A stretch of DNA of 64,000 bases, taken from the NCBI RefSeq assembly GCF_000063545.1, contig NC_009488.1, positions 1,364,001 through 1,428,000 of the forward strand, read 5' to 3'. This document shows, piece by piece, positions 50,541-61,066 of this stretch (position 1 is the stretch's first letter; every line of letters starts with the position of its first letter). Below the pieces are notes generated by a model. It saw nothing but the letters and a program-made list of their open reading frames with translations, was not told the origin of the DNA and made no database searches. The stretch is from Orientia tsutsugamushi str. Boryong. Lineage in GTDB: Bacteria; Pseudomonadota; Alphaproteobacteria; Rickettsiales; Rickettsiaceae. A program made the position numbers and the translations under genes.

Positions 50541-52142
50541 TTAAAAAAGTTGTACTGGAATATTGCAAGTAATGGTTGTAAACTTGTCTTTTTCACTCTC
50601 TATTTCCATTTCTCCATTAAGTTGATTAATAAGGTAATTTACAAACCATAATCCTGATTCAAGCATTAGCGGACAGTCTCTTACCAAGTCAAAATCAGCT
50701 AATTTAGCTTTTATATTCCCTAATTTTTCTTTTGAAATACCGCTTCCTTTATCGTGTATTCTAAATTGTAGTATGTTATCGCTTTTTATATAATTTTTTA
50801 CAGTAAACAAATGAACTGTAATTATAACCTTGTAGCTGTGATTAAATCTAATGACGCTTCCTATTAATTGACTTAATATAGCTTGTAAGTGATCATTATT
50901 TCCAATCACAATATCCTTCATTTTGTACTGAAAATTGTAATTGATTTTTATATCTTTCTCTTTTGCAATGTCTTCTAGTCTCCTGACAGCATCCTTTACT
51001 AACTTTTGTATGCTAAATTTTTTTAAACATAAATTTTCATTCTCAATTTCGCTTCTAAGCGTGTAAACTACATCGTTACAGTACTCTTGGAGATTTGCTG
51101 ATCGATTTAATATTGTTTTCAGCTTATCTTTATTTTTTGAATCACTTAACATGATCTCGCTTGCTAGCCTTACAATTTCACTAGTTGCAATATTAAATCT
51201 ATATTTGATATTCTGTATCAGATTCACACAATATTCTTTCAATGATTCAGCTACCTCGACCTGATACTTAGCTTTTCTTAACTTTGTTATTATCTCTATA
51301 TATTCATCGATATTCTCCCTTTCTCCATTTACCAACGTAATTAGCATTGAAGGGATTTGTACTATCCATTGGTTACTTATTTTTTTTTCATAACATTCGC
51401 CAAAAGAAGAGTTAAAACTAGTTATTGGAACTTCAAATGCAAAAGTTATGTAATTATTTTCCTCTTTTGCTCTTAGCCTTCCTTTTAGCTGATGTATAAG
51501 ATGTTTAATAAATGCTAATCCTTCTCCTAGTTCTTGATATGTTACCAAATTCAAATTCTCTAGTTCGGAATTTATTCTTTCTAATTTTTCTTTAGAAGGG
51601 CTTAGTACTATATTTTGTACTGTAAATTGTAATATTTCTGAATACTGATTGATGTTAATAGTAATCTTGCTATGCTTACTACTATTTATAATAGCACTAC
51701 CAATTAACTGGCTTATTACTGCTTTTATTCGAAAACTATCTCCAATCAGAACTGTCTTTATATCATTTTGAACATTTAGATTTATATTCTCATTTTCAAA
51801 ATTTTTCCTCATTCTGATAACAGTATTATTTATTAGTGATTCTATGTTAAATGTTTCAATCCTTATATTTGTTGATGCTATGTATTGTCTAAATAAAAAA
51901 ATTATTCCATTCAGAGAAGCTATTATATTTATCTTTTTTTTATCATAGTTATTTACGATTCGCCTAAAATATTGTATCCAATCTATGAGTTTTATGCTTA
52001 CTTGCCCAGATTTTTCCAGCTGACAGTATAGTTTTTGCAATTCTGCATCTACCTGTTTTATTGTTGTGCTATTAATTCCTTCTGTAGATAATTTTTCGGT
52101 TAATTTATTGATTTTATTTTGACCTTCGTCTTCAATAGGCAT
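50541..52142 (-). CDS. Degenerate histidine-kinase-like protein with two HATPase modules
   Basis: 533 aa, cytoplasmic, without membrane segments. Two consecutive DHp-like helical plus HATPase units are visible. In the second (~300-533) the G1 box IHDKGSGISKEKLG is intact and the G2-like GLWFVNYLINQLNGEM follows. In the first (~40-245) the G1 position reads VQNIVLSPSKEKL, without DxGxG, although LGEGLAFIKHLIHQLKGRL matches G2. In both, the N-box reads SQLIGSxI rather than N-x-x-x-N, and no H-box His is seen. It probably binds or once bound ATP but may not phosphorylate. Uninterrupted. Confidence 0.7.
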   Translation of the reverse strand: MPIEDEGQNKINKLTEKLSTEGINSTTIKQVDAELQKLYCQLEKSGQVSIKLIDWIQYFRRIVNNYDKKKINIIASLNGIIFLFRQYIASTNIRIETFNIESLINNTVIRMRKNFENENINLNVQNDIKTVLIGDSFRIKAVISQLIGSAIINSSKHSKITININQYSEILQFTVQNIVLSPSKEKLERINSELENLNLVTYQELGEGLAFIKHLIHQLKGRLRAKEENNYITFAFEVPITSFNSSFGECYEKKISNQWIVQIPSMLITLVNGERENIDEYIEIITKLRKAKYQVEVAESLKEYCVNLIQNIKYRFNIATSEIVRLASEIMLSDSKNKDKLKTILNRSANLQEYCNDVVYTLRSEIENENLCLKKFSIQKLVKDAVRRLEDIAKEKDIKINYNFQYKMKDIVIGNNDHLQAILSQLIGSVIRFNHSYKVIITVHLFTVKNYIKSDNILQFRIHDKGSGISKEKLGNIKAKLADFDLVRDCPLMLESGLWFVNYLINQLNGEMEIESEKDKFTTITCNIPVQLF

Positions 52143-53305
52143 AGAATTCTCCTGCTATTTAAGTTGTTAAATTGCTTCCTAGAGATTAAAAAGAAAATTT
52201 TGCGGTTTAAGTTTTAATCTCTATCAGAATATTATCTAAATCTTAAATCTCAGATAATATCAGGTATACAGTATCATTTCGATTTTTATCAGTACATGAC
52301 TTTTTGTTATATTTATGAAATTTTTTTTCATAATATTACACATTGATGCGAAATTATCGCATTGTCATTTACATCTGAAAAAAGCAAAATATCTTTCAAA
52401 ATGAGATATACAATTGATCCTGAGTTATAAAAGGACTTTGATAATTTAGTATATTAATTGAAAAAGTTCTGGACTTATCTTATTTGCTCTTAACTTAAAC
52501 ATCAGGTTCAAACACGTCTTTAAAACGACCTATAATATCTAAAATATAAAAATCAAGCGCTGTATTAACTAAGTCAAAATCTTTTTTCTCTATAGAATTA
52601 AGACACAAGCTTAGGATAAAGAAAAGTATGAAAGGTATAATCTAACAGTTCTGCAAAGAAAAATATTTTGTTATAACGTTTAATACACTACATTAAATAC
52701 AATCTTAATTTAGAACTATGCATTTAACATTTACTGCTCTAATATTTCTAGCAAATATGCATTTATAATATCCATTCTTAATAATTGACTGTTTTTTGTA
52801 TGCCTTCTATATTATACCTTTCATGCTTTCCATTATCCTAATAATCTGGCGTTTAAGAGCTTCTTAAGTTGTAATACTGCTCTGTTAAACAACTGTTTAA
52901 ATATAAGTTAGGTATAAGAAATACAGCAAAACTTAAGAAGAATAAGTGTTATATCTCTTTTAATACTTATGTATGGCGTAACATATGTATTTTTGTACTT
53001 CTTTTGTTTAAATGCTTACTGAAATTCTCTATTAGGAAAAAAACTTAACTATAGAAATCATAGTAGTTCTTCTTGTTTTTTAGAGTTATTCTATCCGTAT
53101 TTATATTTCTTCTTTAGTTTTATCTTTTTTTATTTTTTTGTAAATCTATCACTGTAACTCTTATTCTTCCTACTTCTCATTATTTTACTTATATCGAACT
53201 TGTGATAAATCAGATCCTAATCTTAACATTTCTTAACTTTTTAGTTGCGTTTTTTAATTATTCATAATATATATAAAAAAACTTTAAACTATAAGGTAAC
53301 GATAT
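52143..53305. other. Gene-free region with repeats
   Basis: It contains a ~140-bp segment (52230-52372) duplicated at 55879-56012, both with AGATAATATCAGGTATACAG and the small palindrome ATGCGAAATTATCGCAT (degraded in the second). It also contains an IS982-type foldback (52605-52855) and a member of the TTTGATATAA palindromic family (about 52897-53208). No coding frame is convincing. Confidence 0.6.
52605..52855. mobile_element. IS982-type foldback MITE, ~250 bp
   Basis: The left end ACAAGCTTAGGATAAAGAAAAG with TATGAAAGGTATAAT is the inverse of the right end ATTATACCTTTCATGC followed by TTATCCTAATAATCTGGCGTT. The ends match those of the 12155-12532 element; the interior differs and is shorter. 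No coding capacity. Confidence 0.6.
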
Positions 53306-55174
53306 ATGGCAAATTTTATCCTTGAGTATATAGAAAATGCTCATACAAATATAGAAGCTAAAATTGAACAACAGGAATATGTCCAGCGAAAGTTGTTCAT
53401 TATGACTCAAACCATAAAAACATCAGACTTTAATATAAAATATGCAATTGCGTACTTAACGCCGTATGATCAGCAACTTGTAAAACAAAAATTAATAACC
53501 AAATTAACTCCACTGTTTAAGGAATATTTTACAAAGTATGGTTGCGTTGAAGAAGTAAGCGAAAGAATGGCTGAATGGCTTATAAATCAAGAATCACAGT
53601 CTGATAAACCAAAGCTTATAGCATCAAATTTTGCCAACTTTTTTAACGATAATAAATTACAAAAGACTATTAAAAATAATATAACAAAGCTAACAACAGA
53701 TACTCAGAATCTGTATAAAGGAATTTTTTGCTTAAAAGTTTTGTCACATATAACACAATCTTCACTACAAAATATAACTTCAGGCGCAATCGATATTTTA
53801 AAAACAGAATTAACACAGCGATTTGAAGAAGAATACTTGGTTGAATGTTTTATAGAATGTATAAAACCATTTATACACAAATTTGCATGTTTTTTTATTA
53901 TGCGCACTGAAGGAGATGGACATATTGATATGGCAGATGAGTTCTCAGATGTTAATAGTTGTATAGAAGATATTTACAATTTCAAGTTTGATGAATCAGG
54001 CAAAAATGCAGTTACAAAAATGAAATCTGAAATAAATCATCTTATAGAACTAAATCATCTAAATAAGAATTTTTTTACAAGCTTAAGTAGTAAAATGGTT
54101 ACATTTATAGAAAAACATAAAACACAACAGCCTAATTTCATTGCCATGAAAACAGACATTGAGACTGAAAATGGAAAAAGCAACAGTGACATTCAGTCAA
54201 TACAATCTGATCAATATTGTGACTTGAGTTATATGGAAGCTGAAACTGAAATTGATACTGAAAGTGAAACTGAAAATGGAAAAAGTAACACTGACATTCA
54301 GTTAATGCAATCTGATCAATATTATGATTTGAGTTACATGGAAGCTGAAACTGAAATTGATACTGAAAGTGAAATTGAAAGTGAAAATGGAAAAAGCAAT
54401 AGTGACATTCAGTCAATACAATCTGATTTATATTATGACCTAACTGATATAGAAGATCAAATAGAAGTTGACCTGCGAGATGCTGGATTGCTATCTGAAG
54501 ACAATCTACCTCAATCTGAAAAATTGTCTGAAAACATTACAGAGCAGCTTAGATTGATACTTGAAAACCAACAACACGACTTAACTAATAGTAATATTGA
54601 CAGCGACAATGAGATTATGTTAACAGAAGCTGCAGACTTAGTAATAGACGGACGGGTATTGAAAGATATTCCTCAACCTGCAAAATTTTCTGAAAACATT
54701 ACAGAGCAGATTAGATTGACATCTGAAAACCAACAACATGACTTAACTAATAGTAATATTGACAGCAACAATGAGTTTCTGGTAAGAGAAGCTGAAGACT
54801 TGGTAATAGACGTATGGGTATTGGAAGATATTCCTCAATCTGAAAAATGGCCTGAAAACATTACAGAGCTGATTAGATTGACATCTGAAAACCAACAACA
54901 TGACTTAACTAATAGTAATATTGACAGCGACAATGAGTTTCTGGTAACAGAAGATCAAGACTTGGTAATAGACGTATGGGTATTGGAAGATATTCCTCAA
55001 CCTGCAAAATTTCCTGAAAACATTACAGAGCTGATTAGATTGACACCTGAAAACCAACAACATGACTTAACTAATAGTAATATTGACAGCTACAATGAGA
55101 TTATGTTAACAGAAGCTGAAGAATTGGTATTTGAAAAGCTTCCTAACCATAATGAAATACCTGACTGGATATAA
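53306..55174 (+). CDS. 622-aa acidic repeat protein, candidate effector
   Basis: Unknown family. Residues 1-285 are helical and Lys/Glu-rich, with no signal peptide or membrane segment. From ~290 there are three copies of a 35-37-aa unit (NGKSNSDIQSIQSDQYCDLS, then YMEAETEIDTESE). From ~410 there are four copies of a 54-aa unit (ENITEQLRLILENQQHDL, TNSNIDSDNEIMLTEA, LVIDVWVLEDIPQ), the last one partial. The DNA repeats are highly similar, so copy number may vary between strains. The acidic tandem arrays and the lack of export signals suit a secreted host-interacting protein (inference). ATG at 53306 preceded by AAGGTAACG. Confidence 0.6.
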   Translation: MANFILEYIENAHTNIEAKIEQQEYVQRKLFIMTQTIKTSDFNIKYAIAYLTPYDQQLVKQKLITKLTPLFKEYFTKYGCVEEVSERMAEWLINQESQSDKPKLIASNFANFFNDNKLQKTIKNNITKLTTDTQNLYKGIFCLKVLSHITQSSLQNITSGAIDILKTELTQRFEEEYLVECFIECIKPFIHKFACFFIMRTEGDGHIDMADEFSDVNSCIEDIYNFKFDESGKNAVTKMKSEINHLIELNHLNKNFFTSLSSKMVTFIEKHKTQQPNFIAMKTDIETENGKSNSDIQSIQSDQYCDLSYMEAETEIDTESETENGKSNTDIQLMQSDQYYDLSYMEAETEIDTESEIESENGKSNSDIQSIQSDLYYDLTDIEDQIEVDLRDAGLLSEDNLPQSEKLSENITEQLRLILENQQHDLTNSNIDSDNEIMLTEAADLVIDGRVLKDIPQPAKFSENITEQIRLTSENQQHDLTNSNIDSNNEFLVREAEDLVIDVWVLEDIPQSEKWPENITELIRLTSENQQHDLTNSNIDSDNEFLVTEDQDLVIDVWVLEDIPQPAKFPENITELIRLTPENQQHDLTNSNIDSYNEIMLTEAEELVFEKLPNHNEIPDWI

Positions 55175-56143
55175 ACTGCTTTTTATTAAGTAAAGATGAA
55201 ACTAAAATGCTATACCGCATGTAGATCAGCCTGAAGAGTAGTCACTTATTGCGCTATGTTATCAGCACAGCCTCAATTTAATTATGTAATAGTAACACAT
55301 AGTATTCTTGTTAACTAACCAGAGTTTGATATAACGGTAAGGAAGTATAAAGATAGTAAGCATTATAGCTCTTTTTACACTTATTATGCCTAAGGTTTTA
55401 TATTTCTTATATCGAACTCATGTTATTAAAATTTGTATTAAATTTTTTTGTTCTGTATGACTATGCAAGTCATTAAAAAAAGCAAACCATTTTTCCTGTG
55501 AAACTGAAAAAATTTGTGTTGCTTTATTTTGTTTGTATAGGTTAAACATTCGATAGAACAAGTGTTTTGCTGCGCTTAAGACTTGTATATGCATACTTTA
55601 CTCTTTAAAACCCCGCATAATATTTAACAATTATATATTTATTATTAATCTTGAGTTATAAATTGAGATAGCCTAAAATAATTAGGCCATTAGCAAAATG
55701 TAAAACGTAGCTATGGAGATAGCGTATTTTTAGATTTTTTTTGTTTATTGTTATTCTTATAACTAATAATCATAGCATTACTTTTGCTATTTGAAGTAGT
55801 AATTAAAGTGTAGCTAGAGATTCATTTGTACCTTTAATAGCAGATTATGAAGTTTTAATGAAATAACCTCTAGCTAAATATTATCTAAATCTTGAATCTC
55901 AGATAATATCAGGTATACAGTATCATTTTGATTTTTATCAGTACATGACTTTTTGTCATAATTATGAAAAATTTTTTCATCTTTTTTAAAGTAGATGCGA
56001 AATTATCACATTGTATCTCTAGCTTCAAAAACATCATTCAAAAAAGATTTATAAAAAAAGCTCTGCAGCAGTTATTATTACTAGCTTTAAGGCTTATTTT
56101 CTACTATAATTCATAGTAGAGATTTAATTAATCAAAAATTCTT
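55175..56143. other. Gene-free region with repeats
   Basis: A short foldback (about 55314-55424) starts TAACCAGAGTTTGATATAAC and ends TTATATCGAACTCATG. At 55879-56012 lies the second copy of the 140-bp segment found at 52230-52372. Nothing else is recognised; the methylase gene starts downstream at 56144. Confidence 0.55.
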
Positions 56144-56956
56144 GTGTCAATAGCAATTTCTAATGAACCAAAGCCTTTTCTTCACTGGGTTGGAGGCAAA
56201 AGGAGAATTGTTGCTAAACTAATAAAGCATCTTCCTTCAGGGCCATACTATAATTACTATGAACCATTCCTTGGAGGTGGGGCTTTATTTTTTCAAGTTA
56301 GGCATCTGTTTAAACAATGTTTTTTGTCTGATATTAATCTCAACTTAATTACTAGTTATAACGCTGTAAAAAAGAATCCAAATGAGGTTAATAGATTACT
56401 AAATCTATATCACAAAAACCATTCTGAAAATTATTACTATAAAATAAGGGACAATTATTATAGTAATGATCCTAACGATATTACTGCAAAATTTATATAT
56501 CTTAATAAATATTCCTTTAGGGGAATTTATAGGCTAAACAGAGACGGCACATCCGCTCAAACATTTTCTGATAAGTAATATCTTAAGCTTCATATTTGCT
56601 CTAGAATAAACAAATGTAGTAAACTTTTAACCGATGTATCAATTTGCGCAATGGATTTTTCATTTATAGGGCCTCAACAAAATGACTTTGTTTATTTCGA
56701 TCCTCCTTACCACCAATCAGGAGAAAGGTTCTACACTAGAGTCCCATTTGATGAAAAAGAGCAAATCAGACTACGAGATTTTGTTTATGAACTCAACAAT
56801 AAAGGTGTTAAAATTATGCTTTCAAATAATAACACTACCTTTATTAAAGCTTTATACAAAGACCTCTTCATCACTCATATTGGAGTTACATACTCAATTA
56901 ATGAACAACGCAATCTCGTTAATGGGCTAATAATTACCAACTATAAAACTTATTAG
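56144..56956 (+). pseudogene. dam: DNA adenine methylase (D12 class), one stop codon
   Basis: GATC-type N6-adenine methyltransferase family. The N-terminal part has the AdoMet motif PFLHWVGGKRRIVAKLIKHL (~residue 12) and YYEPFLGGGALFFQ (~38). It then runs to an in-frame TAA at 56576-56578. The same frame continues YLKLHICSRINKCSKLL, AMDFSFIGP, the catalytic DPPYHQSGERF and VTYSINEQRNLVNGLI to 56956. The fragment at 27.3 kb has CAA at the stop position, so one C-to-T change broke this copy. The start codon at 56144 is TTG or ATG a few bases on (frame start MSIAISNEPK). Confidence 0.88.
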
Positions 56957-56959
56957 TTA

Positions 56960-57463
56960 TTAAATGTGAACCCGCCATCCAAAACGTATATGAATAGGAA
57001 GTGGTCTATAGTTAGCCATTGTGCTACATTCAATGTCTAAATATGTATCTCTTGATAAGTTTATTGTTGTACCAACTCCTACATCTATACCAGTACCACT
57101 ATCACCATTGAAAACTGATACTAGGCCACCTGTAACAAAAATTGATGCTTTGTTACCTTCAATTATATTGTAATAATAATTTCCTTGAACAAAGTTATCT
57201 CTACAGTTGTGATGCCCAATAAATCCTAATCTTATATCCATTCTGTGCCGATCTAATCTATAACCAATTCCAGCTTCTAATGTATCGTAGTTAGTAGCAA
57301 TACCAGTTGAAAATTTTATATAGAATTGTGAAGTATCAATACTAACTTTAGAAGTATTGAAGTTTACATTATTATTCGCTGTACATATTGATGGTGAAGA
57401 TAATACAACGAATGCTAATATAACAGCATAACACGGTTGTAAAAGTGATTTTAAAATACTCAT
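56960..57463 (-). CDS. Small outer-membrane beta-barrel-like protein
   Basis: 167 aa with a clear signal peptide (LLQPCYAVILAFVVLSSPSICTA cut to: VILAFVVLSSPSICTA, cleavage near residue 29). A mature part follows with alternating hydrophobic strands and glycine turns (YIKFSTGIATNYDTLEAGIG, MDIRLGFIGHH, IHIRFGWRVHI). Such a pattern suits a small surface-antigen-like barrel. Two Cys lie in the mature part. The family is not identified. It is intact, convergent with the methylase, and four bases from its stop. Confidence 0.6.
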   Translation of the reverse strand: MSILKSLLQPCYAVILAFVVLSSPSICTANNNVNFNTSKVSIDTSQFYIKFSTGIATNYDTLEAGIGYRLDRHRMDIRLGFIGHHNCRDNFVQGNYYYNIIEGNKASIFVTGGLVSVFNGDSGTGIDVGVGTTINLSRDTYLDIECSTMANYRPLPIHIRFGWRVHI

Positions 57464-57538
57464 ATCAGTATCTATCTAATTTAATATTTTTATAAAGTTA
57501 ATGTTAATTATACTTTTTGTCAATTCTATTTCCTAGAA

Positions 57539-57760
57539 TTAATCTATTGTATCTGTTTCAAAGCTGTGGTCTGATACCATGTGAGCTACTTTCAATGGAT
57601 GTGTATAGTATAGTTCTCCAGTATCTCTCTTTTGCTGGCCATGATATTTTTTAGCGTAAAGTATTGCTCTTTCAACTTTATCAAGATCAATTTTGGTGTT
57701 AAATCTTACGTTGGTTCTGAGCAGCTTATTTATTAAGCTCTCACTATAAAAATCTATCAT
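57539..57760 (-). pseudogene. SpoT-like hydrolase fragment
   Basis: The N-terminal 73 codons match 50440-50220 closely: IDFYSESLINKLLRTNVRF, VERAILYAKKYHGQQKRDTG, YYTHPLKVAHMVSD. It ends abruptly at FETDTID, before the HD motif. The ~80 bases upstream also resemble the flank of the intact gene, so this is a truncated segmental duplicate. Confidence 0.85.
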
Positions 57761-57987
57761 TTTCCATCTCTAAATGGTTATTAATAAATTATACCATAAT
57801 TCAAACTTTTTGTATACTCCAATCCCAGATAAAAACTGGAAAAGAAGCAAATTAAATTATAAAATTTTTGATTCAGTTATCACGAACTAACCTTAAGTTG
57901 TATATCTCTGGTGTTAATGAGTAAAATTTTGCTGTAATTTTTTTTTTTGGACCAGCATTTTTTCATTTATGCATAATCTAGTGTTTA

Positions 57988-59421
57988 TTAACCTTGCTGA
58001 GAGTTTTTAACAATATTGCCAAATTTAGAATACTGATTAGTATAGTGTAACTTCACTGTACCAACTGGCCCATTACGGTGTTTAGCAACAATTATTTCAG
58101 CAGTATTATGACATCTATCTTGTTTAGCAATCCATTCCGTATATTCTGGCGTTCCAGGAGCTGGCTCTGATCTAGATAAGTAATATTCGTCACGATATAT
58201 AAGCATTACAATATCGGCATCCTGTTCAATGGAGCCTGATTCTCTTAGATCTGATAGCAACGGCTTTTTATCAGGCCTTTGTTCAACAGCTCTAGATAAT
58301 TGTGATAATGCAATTATTGGAATATTAAGTTCTTTTGCAAGTGCTTTTAGGCTTTGAGTAATTTCAGAAATTTCATTTACTCTATTATATTGACTTCTAT
58401 TTGAATCAATCTTAATTAACTGCAAATAATCAATAAATAATATTGCTAAATTATGAGTGCGTTTAAGTCTACGAGCTCGTGATCTAATTGCTGATATTGA
58501 GATTGCAGGAGCATCATCTATAAAAAAATTCCACTTTTGTATTTCATTTTGTACAGTCTTTAACTTATCAACATCTTGTTCACCTATTTTACCGTTAAAT
58601 AATGCAGAGCTATTAATTTCAGATTCTATAGAAAGAATTCGAGTAGAGATTTGCTGAGATGACATTTCTAAAGAAAAGAAGCCAACTGATGGTACATTAT
58701 CTTTAGTATTTTTTTGAGTAAGAAAATATTTACAAGCATTTATTGCTAAGTTAACTCCTAAAGCAGTTTTACCCATTGAGGGCCTGCCAGCTAATATTAT
58801 TAGGTCAGAATTTTTAAATCCTCCAAGCTTTGAATCAAGGTCAGGTAGTCCACTACTAATACCGTTAATAGAGTTTTTATTTTTAATAGCAGATGAAATT
58901 GATGTCCATGATTCTTCAATTGAAGTTTATAATTTTATAAATCCTTGACTTAAAGTTCCTCTTGAAGCTAGATCATATAATTGAGATTCAGCAGTTTCGA
59001 TCTTACTGATAGCTGTATCTGCTAAAGTAGAAGAATATGCATTCGTTGCTATTTTTTCTGCAATTTCAATTAAATAACGCCGCAGTGCGAGATCATATAC
59101 TATTTTGCCGTATTCATTAACATTAACTATACTTAATGCTAAAGTTGTAAGTTTAGCTAGATAATCTACTCCACCTATTTCCTCAAATGCGAGTTCATTG
59201 CCTAGCATATTTTTGAGCGAAATTACAGTAGCACTAATTCCTTTACTAATAATGAGATTAATTGACTTATATATTTTACCATGTAATGGTTCATAAAAAT
59301 GTTCCGGCAGTAAAAATTCGTTAATGTTATATAGCGCACGATTGTTAATCAGAATTGCCCCAAGTATCATTTGCTCTGCTTAAATATTATTTGGAGCAAT
59401 CTTTGCAAGATCTTTTTCCAT
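57988..59421 (-). pseudogene. dnaB: Replicative DNA helicase DnaB with two in-frame stops
   Basis: 477 codons in one frame. The N-terminal domain starts MEKDLAKIAPNNI, then TAA (59381-59379) where Glu is expected before AEQMILGAILINNRAL. The domain ends GFIKL, then TAA (58929-58927) in the linker. The RecA-like domain continues SGLPDLDSKLGGF, Walker A GRPSMGKTALGVN, LSQLSRAVEQRPDKKPLLSD and RESGSIEQDADIVMLIYRDE. Only substitutions break it; the catalytic domain is otherwise perfect. It follows the initiator-like genes at 59.4-61.0 kb in the same direction, so I read it as the element's own helicase and assume a working chromosomal copy elsewhere. Confidence 0.88.
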
Positions 59422-59445
59422 ATCACTCTTTAAATTTTATTAAAA

Positions 59446-60465
59446 TTATTCGAACTTAACTAACTCAAAAGAAAACCCTTGAGCTTTAAAAGCGTACTCA
59501 AAATCTTTCAGATAATTTCCTCTGATGTAACTATCTTCAAATTCTGTTTTTGCTTTAATGAATATTTTTTTATTAACATTATCTTCATTTACAACTTTTA
59601 ATTTACTAAACCATATTTTATCAATAACTTGCTCATATTTGTAATGTTGAAGTATGTATTTTCGTACTTTGTACCAAGTTGAGTTGGAGTCCAATTGTTT
59701 ACTCAGATTCAAGAGATACTCTTCTTCATTGATTTGTTTCTGTGAAACAGTTTTGAGTTGCTCAAATGGTGTAACTTGTAATTCTTGTCGTATCCATATA
59801 CATCTTGTACAGCTTGTAATATCTTTGATCTATCACATTCTGTTAGTGTAATATTTTTAAGCAACTTAACAAAAAACTTAGTTCGAACTGCTGGCCCAAA
59901 ACTACAAGAAGTCAAAATTTGATAAGCCATAGCTGCTTCAAAAGAACCAGCAATTTTATGCTTCAACTGGCTTTCCTTACTAAGATTTGTCCTTGTTTCA
60001 ATTTGCGCAAGATATTTTTCCTTATTAAATTTTTCTACGTTATCAAGTCCACAGTTGTCACTATTTGCCTGATCAGTAGTTCGTAATTCATTTGCTAACG
60101 CTTTTGCCATATAGTTTAGAACTGATGCCTTACCGCCAAAATGATAATTCGAATATTGATCTGCTAGCTTTAATAGTAATTTGTTGATAAAGTATATGTT
60201 AAAACCTCTATCAGACTTATGTTGCAGTGTAACTACATCTTCTGGTGTTAGTTGGGTAAAAGTCTTCTAGCCTGTACCTTTTGAACCATTCTTTTTTACC
60301 ATTCGAAGACTTGAGAATCTTTGTTATTAGTGATTCAATGTCTTTATTGCGATTTTTAGTTGAAGTCCGTATATCATTTTCAAAATCATCAACATTTTGA
60401 AAATTTTGTTCTTCATTTTCATTTTTGTTATTCTCTACTAACTCACCTTCAGTAGATCTAGATAT
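59446..60465 (-). pseudogene. RAGE replication protein with DnaA-N-like domain, copy 2
   Basis: Fragments of the same gene as at 30.85-31.96 kb. The linker has RSTEGELVENNKNENEEQ and KDIESLITKILKSSNGK. A +1 shift near 60260 lies at the same site as in copy 1. The middle region (60185-59709: FNIYFINKLLLKL, LNYMAKALANELRTTDQAN) then shifts near 59785. The C-terminal DnaA-N-like domain (59712-59446: YKVRKYILQHYKYEQVID, WFSKLKVV, EDSYIRGNYLKDFEYAF) follows. It is 24 bases upstream of dnaB, which suggests an initiator/loader-helicase operon. Confidence 0.6.
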
Positions 60466-60466
60466 T

Positions 60467-60999
60467 TTAGATTTTTTTTATATATCTATATATGTCCCTG
60501 AAAAAAGTTTCAGGTTGACCTGAAATTTCTTTCATGTTGGGACGAAATTTTTTTTCTGGTAAGGCTATATTTTCTTCTTTTCCTTTTTCACTATAGTGCT
60601 GAAAATTTTTCAGAATTTTTATGCAAGGAACATTACGTAACTTAACATTGTCTTTAATTATTGTCCTATTTTCAACTTCAATAAAACCTGCATCTCTTAA
60701 TTCTACTAAGCATTGCCTAACTCTTCTTTGACCAACATTCAGCTTTATCTTCATAAAAGTTGATAACTTTCCTGTAATTCATCTATATCTTTGTTGTAAT
60801 AGATATGTAGTCTAAATACTATGAATGATAAAAGCTGTTTAGATGTTTTACTTAATGCTTTTCCATTATCTCCACTTAGCTTTCTCCATTCTGGTGGAAT
60901 GATATTTCCAATAAAGTTATAAAATATTGTGTCATTATTGTTACTATTATTTTTAATAATATTACAACTATTACTACAGGGCGCATTTTTCATCTCCAA
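60467..60999 (-). pseudogene. Winged-helix replication protein, copy 2 (one frameshift)
   Basis: Starts at ATG 60999 or 60993 (MKNAPCSNSCN) and reads FIGNIIPPEWRKLSGDNGK, LSKTSKQLLSFIVFRLHIY. One extra T near 60752 shifts the frame. The rest, VGQRRVRQCLVELRDAG, FIEVENRTIIKDNVKLR, runs to the stop at 60467 at a run of eight A. Directly upstream, at 61067-61092, lies AAAAGGTTGAAAATAGGTTGAA. Confidence 0.6.
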
Positions 61000-61066
61000 A
61001 AATACAGCTATAGTAGGTGTTTTAGAAAATAATTTTTTTATAAAATTACAGTCAAATTTTTGTTCA

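Noticed and set aside
54138-54416. 92-codon minus-strand frame rich in Phe and Gln
   Set aside because: It is the antisense reading of the acidic tandem repeats.
54150-55150. Regular repeats that might be read as a CRISPR array
   Set aside because: The repeats are in frame inside an open coding region, are 105-162 bases long and have no spacers.
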